The notes under the pieces: model-generated | Database searches by the model: none | Told to the model about the DNA's origin: nothing | The model's input: the letters and a program-made list of their open reading frames with translations, nothing else | Assembly (NCBI RefSeq): GCF_024198215.1 | Contig: NZ_JAKCFA010000042.1 | Coordinates: 1 to 64,000, forward strand | DNA: 64,000 bases | Direction of reading: 5' to 3' | Source of the DNA: Myxococcus qinghaiensis | Lineage (GTDB): Bacteria > Myxococcota > Myxococcia > Myxococcales > Myxococcaceae | Translations under genes and position numbers: made by a program | In this document: one piece after another, positions 34,192-43,241 of the stretch | Layout of the letters: the number at the start of each line of letters is the position of its first letter | Numbering within the stretch: position 1 is the stretch's first letter

Positions 34192-36945
34192 ATGCCCACC
34201 GGAACGCCCTCCCATCGCAGTCGTCGCAGGCCCGCCGCGGGCACCGCCGTGAGAGCGAGCCGCGTGTCGCGTGAGGAGGGCACGCGGGCCGTCACGCCGC
34301 GAGGGCTGGGGCCGCCCGCCGTCTTCGTGGGGCGCAAGCAGGAGCTCCAGCGGCTGAGCACGCTGTTGCGAAAGGTGCGCACCGGCGTCGTCTATGGCCT
34401 GCCGGGCGTGGGCAAGTCCGCGCTGGTGGCGGCCGTGGCCGCGAAGCATCGAGGGCCCGTCGTCCACCGCCGCATCGCCCCCGGCGACACACTGGACGCG
34501 GTGGTCGACGACGCGCGGCGCCTGTTGCGCGAGGCCCCGGTGGCGCAGGCCTTGTCGGACGACTCGCGACTGGAGGACCTGGCGCGGGAGCTGGAGGCGC
34601 GCCGGGCCTTGTTCGTCCTGGATGACCTGCACGTGTTGAGGCCAGAGGAGCGGCTGGCGCTGGTGGAAGGGCTCAGCGGGCGGCTGCGCCACGGCGCGCT
34701 GCTGGCCACCTCGCGCGAGGAGGTGCCGCGCCATGCCGCGAGCCCGGACCGCTTCGAGCTGCGGCTGGATGGATTGCCGGAGGCCGCGGCGAAGCTGTTG
34801 TGGCGTCAGCTGGACACGCTGTACGGCGCCCGGGAGGGCTTCGCCGCCGCGTGGGCCCGCTCGCGAGGCGTGCCGTTCCTGCTTCGCCGCGCGCATGCGA
34901 ATGACGCGGACGTGGAGGAGCCGGTGCGGGCGGCCCTCGCCGCGCTGCCTCCAGACGAGCGACACCTGGCCGCGGTGCTGGCCCTGTCGGAGCTGCCGCT
35001 GCCCGCCTCCGCCCTGCGCGACGTGCTGCCCGGGGAGGCCGCTGGCGAGGCGCTGCGAAGGCTGGGCGCGCGGCTCCTCGTGGAGACGGATGCGCGCGGC
35101 CGCCACGGCGTGCATGACCTGGTGCGCGAGGCATTCCAGACGCTGCTGACGGCCGACGAGGCGCGCGCCGCGCACGAGGCCCTCCTGTGCCTGCTCGAGC
35201 GCGAGCCGCTGCCGGAGGTGGTGCGGGTGCGCGCGATGTGCCGACACCTCCAGGCCCTGGGGCGCCATGAGCAGCGCCGGACCTTCATCGTCGAGCAGGC
35301 GGAGGCGCTCGTGCGGCAGGGCGCGGCCGGTGAACTGCTGGCGTTGCTGGGCTCGCTGCCGCCCGCGCTGCGCACGCCGGACGTGGGGCTGGCCAGGGCG
35401 CGGGCGCAGGTGCGGCTGTTGGACTTGCGCCGGGCCTATTCGGAGCTGCTGGAGCTGCGCGCCTCGCTCGGGGACGCAGAGGACGCGGCGCTGAGCGAGC
35501 AGGTGGGCACGGTGCTGGTGCGGGTGGCCCTCTTCTCGCTGGAGTTGGACGCGTGCGAGCGGACGCTGGGCGCCATGCCCATGCCGCGCGACGCGGAGGT
35601 CTTCCTCCAGCAGTTGCTCGCCTGGGCCGCGCTGCGCTTCTTCCAGGGCCGGCTGGACGAGTCCCTGGAGATGCTGGACGCCGCGGGCACCGCGTCCGAG
35701 GACAAGCGCGTGCTGGGCTGGTGCGCCTATGCCCGTGCGCTGATGTGCTGGATTGAAGGCCGGGACGAGGGGCTCGAGGAGCCGCTGAGCCAGTGTCTGA
35801 GCTTGCTGGAAGGCGCGCCGCTCAACTCGCGCGGGCCGCTGGTGGCCGCGATGTCCGCGGGCATCCTCAGTCGGCTGGGGCGCTTCACGCAGGCCCAGGC
35901 CGCGCTGGATGGCGCGCGCGAGCGGCTGGGAGAGCTGGGCGCGCCGAGGCTCGCGCTGGAGCTGGACTGCATCGCCGCGCTGGTGCTCGGGGAGCGAGGA
36001 GAGCGCCGCGCCGCGCTGGCCGGACTGCGAGAGGTGGCCGGCCGGGCGGAGCAGGGGGGCTATCTCTTCATCCACCACCTCTCCCGCGTCGGCGCGGGCC
36101 GCATGCTGCTGGAGCTGGGGCGCCGCGCGGAGGGACTGGCGCTGCTGGAAGAGGCTGCGGCTGCCGCACGCGCGCGCGGTGCCGAGGGGCTGGCCCGCGC
36201 CGCCGAGGCGGCCCGCTCCTCGGACGTGCTGCGCCAGGTGGAGCGCCCCTCCGCCGTGGAGCCTCGCGAGGTGCGCCCGGGCGTGGCGGCGCGACAGCGG
36301 GCCCTGGCGGCGCTGGCCGCGGCGACGGCGGGCGACAGCGTGCGCGCCGAGGGATTGCTGGCGTCACTGGAGCCCCTGGCGCGAGGCGAGGACTTCGCGC
36401 TGGAGCGCGCGCTGGCCCACCTGTCCCGGGCGCTGCTGCACCGGCTCTCCGAGCGTGCGGGTGAGGCCCGAGGCTCGCTGGAGGCGGCGGCTCGCTCCGC
36501 ATCGGAAGGCGCGGCGGACCCGGAGCTGATTCCGGAGCTGGCGCGCACGCTCGCCTCGCTGCGGGTGGTGACGTCCCACGGCTCGCGCCTCGCCGTCGAG
36601 GCACCCGCCGCCGCGTCCGACGCCGTGGTGCTGGACGCCAGGGACCATGCGCTGCGCGCGGGAGGCCAGACTGTCTCGCTGGCGAAGCGCGTGCTTCCTC
36701 GCCGCCTGCTGTACGCGCTGGCCCGGCAGCCGGGGCGCACGCTGTCGAAGGAGGCGTGCGTGCGGGCCATGTGGGAGGCGGACTATGACCCACGCCTGCA
36801 CGACAACGCGCTGCGCGTCCACGTGCGCCACCTGCGGGAGATGCTGGAGGGCACCGGCGCGCGCCTCGTGTTCGAGGATCCGGGCTATCGGCTCGAGGTG
36901 CCTCGGGGCTTCGCCTTCGTGCGCGACGAGCCCGGCGCGAGCTAG
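34192..36945 (+). CDS. STAND-type ATPase regulator with C-terminal OmpR-like DNA-binding domain
   Basis: The 917-residue protein has a basic N-terminal leader, then an NTPase domain with Walker A GLPGVGKS (residues 69-76) and Walker B ALFVLDDLHVL (about 140-150). A helical arm follows, then about 500 residues of TPR-like helical repeats (ELLALLGSLP, LLAWAALRFFQGRLDESLEML). Residues about 815-905 form a winged helix of the OmpR/PhoB type (VSLAKRVLPRRLLYALARQ, DNALRVHVRHLREML). This is the MalT/AfsR-like architecture with the DNA-binding domain at the end. It probably senses a ligand or partner and activates transcription. Its stop overlaps that of the histidine kinase. Confidence 0.85.
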   Translation: MPTGTPSHRSRRRPAAGTAVRASRVSREEGTRAVTPRGLGPPAVFVGRKQELQRLSTLLRKVRTGVVYGLPGVGKSALVAAVAAKHRGPVVHRRIAPGDTLDAVVDDARRLLREAPVAQALSDDSRLEDLARELEARRALFVLDDLHVLRPEERLALVEGLSGRLRHGALLATSREEVPRHAASPDRFELRLDGLPEAAAKLLWRQLDTLYGAREGFAAAWARSRGVPFLLRRAHANDADVEEPVRAALAALPPDERHLAAVLALSELPLPASALRDVLPGEAAGEALRRLGARLLVETDARGRHGVHDLVREAFQTLLTADEARAAHEALLCLLEREPLPEVVRVRAMCRHLQALGRHEQRRTFIVEQAEALVRQGAAGELLALLGSLPPALRTPDVGLARARAQVRLLDLRRAYSELLELRASLGDAEDAALSEQVGTVLVRVALFSLELDACERTLGAMPMPRDAEVFLQQLLAWAALRFFQGRLDESLEMLDAAGTASEDKRVLGWCAYARALMCWIEGRDEGLEEPLSQCLSLLEGAPLNSRGPLVAAMSAGILSRLGRFTQAQAALDGARERLGELGAPRLALELDCIAALVLGERGERRAALAGLREVAGRAEQGGYLFIHHLSRVGAGRMLLELGRRAEGLALLEEAAAAARARGAEGLARAAEAARSSDVLRQVERPSAVEPREVRPGVAARQRALAALAAATAGDSVRAEGLLASLEPLARGEDFALERALAHLSRALLHRLSERAGEARGSLEAAARSASEGAADPELIPELARTLASLRVVTSHGSRLAVEAPAAASDAVVLDARDHALRAGGQTVSLAKRVLPRRLLYALARQPGRTLSKEACVRAMWEADYDPRLHDNALRVHVRHLREMLEGTGARLVFEDPGYRLEVPRGFAFVRDEPGAS

Positions 36946-38486
36946 AGCGGCAGGTCCACCACGAAGGTCGCGCCACCGCCGGGCGAGTCCTCCACGCGGA
37001 TGTGCCCGCCGTGCGCCTCGACAATCTGCCGGACGATATAGAGGCCCAGCCCCATGCCCCCGGTCCGCTGCGCGTTGTCGCCCTGGGTGAAGCGCTCGAA
37101 GATGCGCTCGCGGTCCTTCTCCGGGACGCCCTGGCCGCTGTCTCTGACTTGGAGCCGCAGGGTGCCGCCGTAGCGCGTGAGCGAGAGGTGCACCGGATTT
37201 CCGGAGCCGTAGCGCAGGGCATTGGACAACAGGTTGCTCACCACCTGCTCCATCCGCAGCCGGTCGAAGCGGCCCATCATCGGCCCCTCCACCGAGGCGT
37301 TGAGCTGCACGCCCATGTGACGGGCCTCGTCGCTGAAGCGCGCGACAAGGTCGCCGACGACGGCCGCGAGGTCGCCCTCGGTGAGGTGGAAGTCCAGCTT
37401 GCCGGTGCGGATGCGGCTGACATCCAGCAGGTTGTCCACCAGCGCGCTCAGCCTGCGCAGCTGCCGCTCGGTGGCCCCCAGCTTCGCCTGGACCTTGGGG
37501 GAGCCGAGCGTCTCCATGGGCGTGTTCTCTCCCATGCGTTGCAGCAGCTGGGCCTGGAGGCGCAGCGACGTCAGCGGCGTGCGCAGCTCGTGGCTGGCCA
37601 GCGAGAGGAAGTCGTCGCGCGTGCGCACCGCCTCCTGCAGCGCGGACTCCGTCTCCTTCAGCGCGGTGATGTCCAGGATGGCGCCCCGGAAGACCACCAC
37701 CTTGCCCGTCGCGTCGCGCAGCACCCGGGCCCGGCTGGTGAGCCAGTGCCACGTCCCGTCCGGCCAGTACGTCCGGAAGGTGGAGGTGTACGAATCCATC
37801 TTGCCCGCGAAGATGTCATCCAGTTGCGCCTGGACTCCGGGGCGGTCGTCGGGGTGAAGCGATTCGATGAAGCGCTCGTGGGTCCACTCCGCCAGCGGAT
37901 GGGGGTAGCCGTAGAGCCGGTCATGTCCCTCCGAGCGGAACACCTGCCCGGTGGCCAGGTTCGTCTCCCAGACGGCCATCTGCGCCGAGTCCAGGGCCAC
38001 CTGGAAGCGCTCGCCGAGCTGACGGAAGCGCTCCTCGGTTCGGGCCACCTCGTTCTCCGCGCGCTGGCGGCGGGTGATGTCGGCGGCGAGCACCCACGTC
38101 TCCTCGCCCACCACCTGGACATTCACGTCCAGCCAGGTGCGCGAGGGCAGCTCCGCCAGGAAGCGTCCGCCTTCGCGGGTGGCGAGCGCTGCCATCAGCC
38201 GCTCGTGCAGCGAGGTGCCCGCCAGCGCGGGCTCCGCCACCCAGGGCTCCTGGCCTCGGAGCTCGTCGGCGGGGAGGCCCAGCAGCGCGGCGGCGCGACC
38301 GTTGACCTCGCGAATGCGCCCCTGGGCGTCGAGCGAGAGGAACGCCTCGCTCATCATCTCGCGCAGGACGCACAGGCGCGCGTCGGCGGAGAGCCCTGCC
38401 TCGTCGGCGGCGACGGCAGGCAACACTCGCGTGTCGTGAGAGGTGTCTTTAGGGGGGCCGGACACGGGGGACGGCGCGGAGTTCAT
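36942..38486 (-). CDS. PAS-domain sensor histidine kinase
   Basis: ATG 38486 (MNSAPSPVSG) gives 514 residues without transmembrane helices, so it is cytoplasmic. Two PAS folds occupy about residues 45-290: SEAFLSLDAQGRIREVNGRAAALLG, and a PAS_3-like domain with WPDGTWHWLTSRARVL and VVFRGAILDITALKE. The DHp helix has FLSLASHELRTPLTSLRLQ with the phospho-accepting His. The ATPase part has NLLSNALRYG (N box), VRDSGQGVPEKDRERIFERF (G1/F) and GMGLGLYIVRQI (G2). No response regulator is adjacent. The convergent STAND regulator shares a four-base CTAG at the stop codons. Confidence 0.93.
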   Translation of the reverse strand: MNSAPSPVSGPPKDTSHDTRVLPAVAADEAGLSADARLCVLREMMSEAFLSLDAQGRIREVNGRAAALLGLPADELRGQEPWVAEPALAGTSLHERLMAALATREGGRFLAELPSRTWLDVNVQVVGEETWVLAADITRRQRAENEVARTEERFRQLGERFQVALDSAQMAVWETNLATGQVFRSEGHDRLYGYPHPLAEWTHERFIESLHPDDRPGVQAQLDDIFAGKMDSYTSTFRTYWPDGTWHWLTSRARVLRDATGKVVVFRGAILDITALKETESALQEAVRTRDDFLSLASHELRTPLTSLRLQAQLLQRMGENTPMETLGSPKVQAKLGATERQLRRLSALVDNLLDVSRIRTGKLDFHLTEGDLAAVVGDLVARFSDEARHMGVQLNASVEGPMMGRFDRLRMEQVVSNLLSNALRYGSGNPVHLSLTRYGGTLRLQVRDSGQGVPEKDRERIFERFTQGDNAQRTGGMGLGLYIVRQIVEAHGGHIRVEDSPGGGATFVVDLPL

Positions 38487-38644
38487 GTAGACCTGAACCG
38501 TCCCCTGACGCTCCAAATGCGTCAAGTCGCCTCCTCCGGTTGGAGAGTCATGACGCGGCCCTGCGTCCGCACGCCGGGCCATCCAGCGGCCTTTGCCTCG
38601 GCCCCTCTTCCGGCTGACTCCGCGAGGAGGGCGGGACATGCGAC

Positions 38645-39907
38645 TCAGGACCCGCCTGAGAGCGCGGTCGGGTCCTCGATGGGTGTCGGCATGACCCACA
38701 GGCCCGTGGGCTGGAGGTACGCCTGGTCGAAGGCGTAAAGGATGCCGTTCCACCGGTCCGGGAAGAGGGCCCAGTTGTACTCCGTGGGCGGCGACGTCAG
38801 GGGATTTCCATCGCGGTCCGGCTGGCTGTACGCATAGTCGGCGTAGTTCCAGACCACCGTGCCGAACTCCGTGCGCAGCAGCGGGGTGAGAATCTGGAGC
38901 AGCGCGACACGCGACACCTCGTCCGGCGGCTGGACCGAGGGCGAGAAGACAGGCTGGGCCATGTCGTGCTGCTCGCGCCAGGCGATGTAGTTGTTGCCCA
39001 TGGCCACCAGCGCGTCGCGCTCGGCCGCCGTCGGAGCCACGCGGGCCTTCTCGTAGAGGGCGAAGGCGGCCACCAGCAGGCTCTTGTAGTGCATGCCCGG
39101 GAAGACCTGGTCGAGCAGGTAGGGACGCGGGACATCGTTCGCGTGCGCCAGCGCGTAGACATAGGCCTGCGAGGCCTGAGAGGGCACCGCGTCCACCAGG
39201 GTGAACTCCGCGAGCACGCGCTCCGGCGTCACCGCGCCCGCGCCCTGACGCCAATCCATGTACAGCTGGCCCGAGCCGCCGATGTCATTGAAGATGGCGA
39301 GGTTGCCCTCGTGGAGCGTGCGCTCCAGCGTCACGACGATGCTCTCCGCCTTGTCGAGCGGCCAGAAGCCCGGAGCACTCGAGTAGAGCGCGGCGAAGCG
39401 CGCGGCGGTGGCGCTCAGCGTGCGCACGTCCAGCAGCGCCGCGCTGTTGAGGGAGGTGATGAGCGAGGCGAGCGAGGCGGCCACGTCGATGGGCAGTCCG
39501 CGCAACACCAGCTCCAACCCCAGCTGCTCCGGAGCGACGCGGAGCTGGGCGTCGAGTCCCACGCGCTGAAGCGCATGAAGCACCGACAAGGAGGGCTGTC
39601 CGCGCGCGGCGGCGATGACCCGCCGGGCGATGGCCGTGCCGAGCATTCCCTCGCCACCCGTCTGCGAGGCATGGGGGGCGAAGGTGAACCAGTTGGGCCG
39701 CACGGCGCTGGCACCACCGGGTTGGAGCGTCGGGTCCAGCACCGCGCCCACCGCATAGGCGAGCTCGATGTAGCCCAGGGTGATGCGGCGGTTGTCCTCC
39801 AGCGGAGTGGCCGCGGGCTGGGCCTGGGTCGACGCGGACGTCAGAGCGGTGGCCAGCGCCAGGACGCAGAAGAGGCGGGACGAGGGAGCAGAACGAAGGA
39901 GGCGCAT
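38645..39907 (-). CDS. Exported protein of unknown function
   Basis: The 420-residue product has a signal peptide (RLFCVLALATALTSASTQAQ). The mature part is largely helical, with motifs such as YIELAYAVGAVLDP, WFTFAPHASQTGGEGMLG (which includes a conserved-looking His) and FNDIGGSGQLYMDW. It is reminiscent of long uncharacterised exported proteins in myxobacteria, but no known enzyme family is recognised. Neighbours on both sides are unrelated. Confidence 0.65.
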   Translation of the reverse strand: MRLLRSAPSSRLFCVLALATALTSASTQAQPAATPLEDNRRITLGYIELAYAVGAVLDPTLQPGGASAVRPNWFTFAPHASQTGGEGMLGTAIARRVIAAARGQPSLSVLHALQRVGLDAQLRVAPEQLGLELVLRGLPIDVAASLASLITSLNSAALLDVRTLSATAARFAALYSSAPGFWPLDKAESIVVTLERTLHEGNLAIFNDIGGSGQLYMDWRQGAGAVTPERVLAEFTLVDAVPSQASQAYVYALAHANDVPRPYLLDQVFPGMHYKSLLVAAFALYEKARVAPTAAERDALVAMGNNYIAWREQHDMAQPVFSPSVQPPDEVSRVALLQILTPLLRTEFGTVVWNYADYAYSQPDRDGNPLTSPPTEYNWALFPDRWNGILYAFDQAYLQPTGLWVMPTPIEDPTALSGGS

Positions 39908-40083
39908 GGGGACACCGGCGGAGACAGGTGTGGGGCCCTGGGGAGGTAGTCACGGGGCATGTCCAACCCAAGCCGTACCGACTCCGCCGTATTGCAGCAG
40001 TGTTCGAAGGACGACGAATGCGGACCGGATGAAGCCCATGTGCCTCATCAGCGGGGCTGTTTCAGCGTGGGTGCGTCACGCCC

Positions 40084-40659
40084 TTACAGGTGCCGAGCGG
40101 CGTGCTCCACCCACAGCGAGCCCGGAGCGGTGAAGACATCCGTCGCGTGGGCCTCGGTGACCCACCAGCTTCCTCGGGCGAGCTCCTCCTCGAGCTGGCC
40201 GGGGGCCCAGACCGACAGGCCATCGAAGGTGAGCGAGCTGCCGACGGGCAGGCGCGGCTCCCGGCTCCCCTCGTACCAGGACAGGCCGGTCAGCAGGGGC
40301 TGGGCTCCCTCGGGTGGTGGGCTGGCCAGCGTGAGCGTGGTGCGGTGTCCGGTGCTGACCGGGCCACCCCAGCGGTCCACGCCCTCGGGGAGAGGTTGGT
40401 TCTGGTGGGTGCGCACGCGGTTGAGGACCAGCCCCCAGGTGCTCCGCGCCGGCCCTGCCTCCAGCAGCAACACCACCGTCTCATCGAAGGCGCTCGACAC
40501 GCGACCGGGCCGGGAGACGAGGAGCGCGCCTGGCTTCAGCTCCACGGGCTCGTGCTCCAGCGCCTTGAGCATGTCGATGAGGCGGGGAAAGAGCACGAGC
40601 ATCGACAGCGCGGCGAGGAGCCACAACAGCGCCCCATGTCTCCGGACCAGGGTCCTCAC
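40084..40659 (-). CDS. YqgE/AlgH-family protein with N-terminal membrane anchor
   Basis: This 191-residue protein starts at GTG 40659. A transmembrane helix (ALLWLLAALSMLVLFPRL) precedes a YqgE/AlgH (DUF179) domain. Typical parts are LKPGALLVSRP, FDETVVLLLEAG, WGLVLNRVR, RWGGPVSTGH, and GLSVWAPGQLEEELARGSWWV. Usual YqgE proteins are soluble and about the same length without the anchor, so the membrane tether is unusual. AlgH was linked to alginate regulation in Pseudomonas; the biochemical role is unresolved. Confidence 0.8.
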   Translation of the reverse strand: MRTLVRRHGALLWLLAALSMLVLFPRLIDMLKALEHEPVELKPGALLVSRPGRVSSAFDETVVLLLEAGPARSTWGLVLNRVRTHQNQPLPEGVDRWGGPVSTGHRTTLTLASPPPEGAQPLLTGLSWYEGSREPRLPVGSSLTFDGLSVWAPGQLEEELARGSWWVTEAHATDVFTAPGSLWVEHAARHL

Positions 40660-40726
40660 GTCGCGGCGCTCACGCGGATGACGGCGTGCTGACGCGAGGG
40701 AGGCGCCGTTGTCGAGGCCGCCATCA

Positions 40727-41071
40727 TCACGGCTTGCGAGGCGGCGGGGCGGGCTGCTGGAGCTCCGCCTGATGCTCCGCCTTGAAGCGGGCGAGGGCCA
40801 CGGCGGGGTCGATGTCCTCGAGCCGCTCGGTCTTCTCGCGCGAGGAGGCGGTGAGCTGCTCCAGGTCGGCCGTGGCGTTCTGCTTCTTGCCGCCGTGCAG
40901 CCAGCGCAGCGTCAGCACGAAGACGACGTAGATGCCGAGGGCGATGAGCCCGTACTTGAGGAGCCACCCGGCCAGTCCGATGACGATGCCGATGGTGGCC
41001 AGGGCGAGCAGGATGCCGATGGGGACGAGCACGCCCACCTTGACGAGTGTCTCCTTGTCCTTCCTCTGCAT
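40727..41071 (-). CDS. Small membrane protein with two helices
   Basis: The 114-residue product has two hydrophobic segments (LVPIGILLALATIGIVIGLAG and YGLIALGIYVVFVLTLRWL). A charged helical tail follows (LEQLTASSREKTERLEDIDPAVALARFKAEHQAEL) and then a proline-rich end. The function is unknown. It lies 67 bases upstream of the YqgE-like gene on the same strand, so the two may be co-transcribed. Confidence 0.7.
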   Translation of the reverse strand: MQRKDKETLVKVGVLVPIGILLALATIGIVIGLAGWLLKYGLIALGIYVVFVLTLRWLHGGKKQNATADLEQLTASSREKTERLEDIDPAVALARFKAEHQAELQQPAPPPRKP

Positions 41072-41199
41072 GAAGCCTCCCCCAGCGTCGACAGCGGACG
41101 CGAGCCACGCTCCGCGTTCCGCGACGGGACAGCATAGGTTGAACAGCGGGCGACTGTAAGAGCGGGGCGACGCCGCGCTCTCCCAGGAACTCGAACCGG

Positions 41200-42099
41200 T
41201 TACTTCAGCCGGGCCAGGTCCAAGGGAGTGTCCACGTCCTCGTCGCCGCCCGGCAGTGGGACGGTGACGACGCGCGAGGGCTCATGGGCAATCACGCCGC
41301 GAGCGCCCTGCTCGGGAGGGAGTGACGCGAGCTCGTCGAACACGGAGCGCGCGAACAGGGCGGGCACGCCACGTGTTCCGTCGTACGCGGAGGCGACGAT
41401 GGCGGCACCCGTGCTTCGCCACGTGGCCACGAGTGCCGCGAGGTGCGCGGCCCCGACGGTGAGTTGATCGCACAGCATGACGAGCACGCCGTCCACCGAG
41501 GGCGCGCCGGGGGCGGAGTTCGAGAGCAGCGCCGAGAGTCCCGTCGTCAGGGACCCACCCGGCCCGAGCGCCCAGTCGGGGTGCGTCACGAGCTGAACGG
41601 GGAGCCCGTTCAGCTCCGAGGCGATGGCCTCCCGGTGAGCGCCCAGGACGACGACCACGGGCCCACCACCGAGGGACACGGCTGCCTCCGCTGCTCGGCG
41701 AATCAGCGTCTTTCCCTGGTGGACGACGAGCTGCTTGGGGTGCCCGAGGCGAGAGGAGCCACCCGCGGCCAGCAACACCACACCCACCGTCGTGCGTGTG
41801 AGGGTGGGGTCGCCCACGTCTGGAGTGCCCTGTCCGGTTACACAGCCATCCGAGCGGGAAGCCGCGTCATGGGCGTCAGGCGTTGCCCGTTGCTCGCTCC
41901 CCATGCCTGCGGCGACTGAAGCGAGGCCTGTCCGTGGCGGCGACCGCGGCTGGCGCCCGGTCGTGTGTGTTGGAGAGACGGCGACTGAAGCGAGGCGTGT
42001 CCGTGGATGCGATGGCTCCTCGCGCCTGGCCGTGCCTGCTGGGATAGGAGCTGCGGCGCCACGCGTGTGGGAAGCGCCCGGTCGCGGGTCTTCTGTCAC
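41200..42099 (-). CDS. mocA: MocA-like molybdenum cofactor nucleotidyltransferase
   Basis: The catalytic domain begins at about residue 103 with VGVVLLAAGGSSRLGHPKQLV, the nucleotide-binding signature of MobA/MocA-like transferases. LVMLCDQLTV supplies the metal-binding Asp, and ASAYDGTRGVPALFARSVFDEL and DVDTPLDLARL match MocA (molybdopterin cytidylyltransferase). Family members are near 200 residues. This one has about 100 extra N-terminal residues, rich in Arg, Ser and Pro with an internal repeat. GTG 42099 is kept because it overlaps the XdhC stop as GTGA, but an internal start such as 41904 is possible. It would supply cofactor to xanthine-dehydrogenase-type enzymes. Confidence 0.82.
   Translation of the reverse strand: MTEDPRPGASHTRGAAAPIPAGTARREEPSHPRTRLASVAVSPTHTTGRQPRSPPRTGLASVAAGMGSEQRATPDAHDAASRSDGCVTGQGTPDVGDPTLTRTTVGVVLLAAGGSSRLGHPKQLVVHQGKTLIRRAAEAAVSLGGGPVVVVLGAHREAIASELNGLPVQLVTHPDWALGPGGSLTTGLSALLSNSAPGAPSVDGVLVMLCDQLTVGAAHLAALVATWRSTGAAIVASAYDGTRGVPALFARSVFDELASLPPEQGARGVIAHEPSRVVTVPLPGGDEDVDTPLDLARLK
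41910..42006. repeat. Direct repeat with a 69-bp period in the mocA leader region
   Basis: Two 28-base copies (41910-41937 and 41979-42006) differ at one base. Both contain GGCGACTGAAGCGAGGC and TGTCCGTGG. The flanks are similar but degenerate. At protein level they yield the doubled RT(R/G)LASVA unit in the N-terminal extension. Confidence 0.8.
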
Positions 42100-43208
42100 G
42101 CGAGCTTCCGCACGGGAGGAGCCGCCGCCGTGTGGATGGGGGCGTCTCGCTCGCGCAGCTTCCCTCCCTCGCGGTCAGCGACGACGGCCTGGAGCTCGGC
42201 GACGATGGACAGGGCAATCTCCTCAGCGCCCTCCGCGCCCAGGTCCAGGCCCACCGGTGCGTGGAGCTTCTCCAGCATCGCCGCGCTGGGGGCAGAGGAG
42301 AGCGCCGCGAGCAACCTGTCCGTGCGAGAGCGAGGCCCCAGCACGCCCAGGTAGCGCAAGGGCCGAGGCAACAGGCTCGCCAGCAGCTCCTGGTCCTGAG
42401 GCAGGCTGTGCGTCATCAACACCACCAGCGTCCGGGGAGACAGCGGCACGGCCGACGCGGCCTCACGCGCCTTCGCGGACACCACCGCGTGCGCCAGGGG
42501 GAAGCGACGACGCAAGCTCTCCGTGGGACGGTCGGCGACGACCGTCACCTGCCATCCCAGCCCCGCGGCCTGGGTCACGACAGGGGCCACATCGAAGCCA
42601 CTTCCGAAGAGCACCAGCGAATGAGGCGGCTCCACCACCTCCACCAGCACGTCGGCCCCGCCGCACGGTCCGCTCCAGGTGCGGCCCACTTCCAGCGCCT
42701 CGAGAGCGGCCTCGCGAACAGCGTCACCCAGGGGGCCCGCGAGGTGCCCGACCTCCAGCCCGTCATCGCGCAGCAGCAGCCGAGCACCCACCGCGTGGAT
42801 CGGCCCCTGATACACGGTGGCCACCACGGCGCGGCGTCCCAGGTTTCGGGCCTCGGCGGCGAACGCGAGCGCATCCCCGGGGCCCGGCTCGCAGCGCTCC
42901 AGCAGGACGTCCACGACGCCATTGCAGCCGAGCGCGAAGGAGAAGCTTCCCTCGTCCTCGGCGCCTTCGCCCGTGGAGTCGTAGCGCAGCACGCGCGGGC
43001 CGGTGCTCGTCCAGAAGAACGCCTTGCGGACGATGTCGGCCTCCAGGCACCCGCCGCTGACGCCGCCAGCGAGCCAGCCGTCCTCGCCCATCAACATCCG
43101 GGCACCGGGCTTTCGGTACGACGAACCGGACACGGCGACCACCGTGGCCAGTACCCAGGGGCCTCGCGAGTGCGCGCGAGCGCGGAGGATGGCGTCCAGG
43201 TCCTTCAT
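42096..43208 (-). CDS. xdhC: XdhC/CoxI-family molybdoenzyme maturation protein
   Basis: The 370-residue protein begins MKDLDAILRARAHSRGPWVLATVVAVSGSSYRKPGARML, the family's N-terminal domain, which includes GGVSGGCLEADIV with the conserved Cys. A Rossmann-like C-terminal domain follows (LVLFGSGFDVAPVVTQAAGLGWQVTVVADR) and ends with YLGVLGPRSRTDRLL. XdhC-type proteins bind molybdenum cofactor, help sulfurate it and insert it into xanthine dehydrogenase-like enzymes. It is coupled to mocA downstream by a GTGA overlap. The dehydrogenase itself is not in the window. Confidence 0.92.
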   Translation of the reverse strand: MKDLDAILRARAHSRGPWVLATVVAVSGSSYRKPGARMLMGEDGWLAGGVSGGCLEADIVRKAFFWTSTGPRVLRYDSTGEGAEDEGSFSFALGCNGVVDVLLERCEPGPGDALAFAAEARNLGRRAVVATVYQGPIHAVGARLLLRDDGLEVGHLAGPLGDAVREAALEALEVGRTWSGPCGGADVLVEVVEPPHSLVLFGSGFDVAPVVTQAAGLGWQVTVVADRPTESLRRRFPLAHAVVSAKAREAASAVPLSPRTLVVLMTHSLPQDQELLASLLPRPLRYLGVLGPRSRTDRLLAALSSAPSAAMLEKLHAPVGLDLGAEGAEEIALSIVAELQAVVADREGGKLRERDAPIHTAAAPPVRKLA

Positions 43209-43241
43209 GTTCCGCCGCTCATCGTAGCAGAGGCGCGGGCG

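Noticed and set aside
33880..36078. 732-codon minus-strand frame opposite the STAND gene
   Set aside because: Shadow of a coding strand with strong codon bias; Gln/Arg-rich with no motifs.
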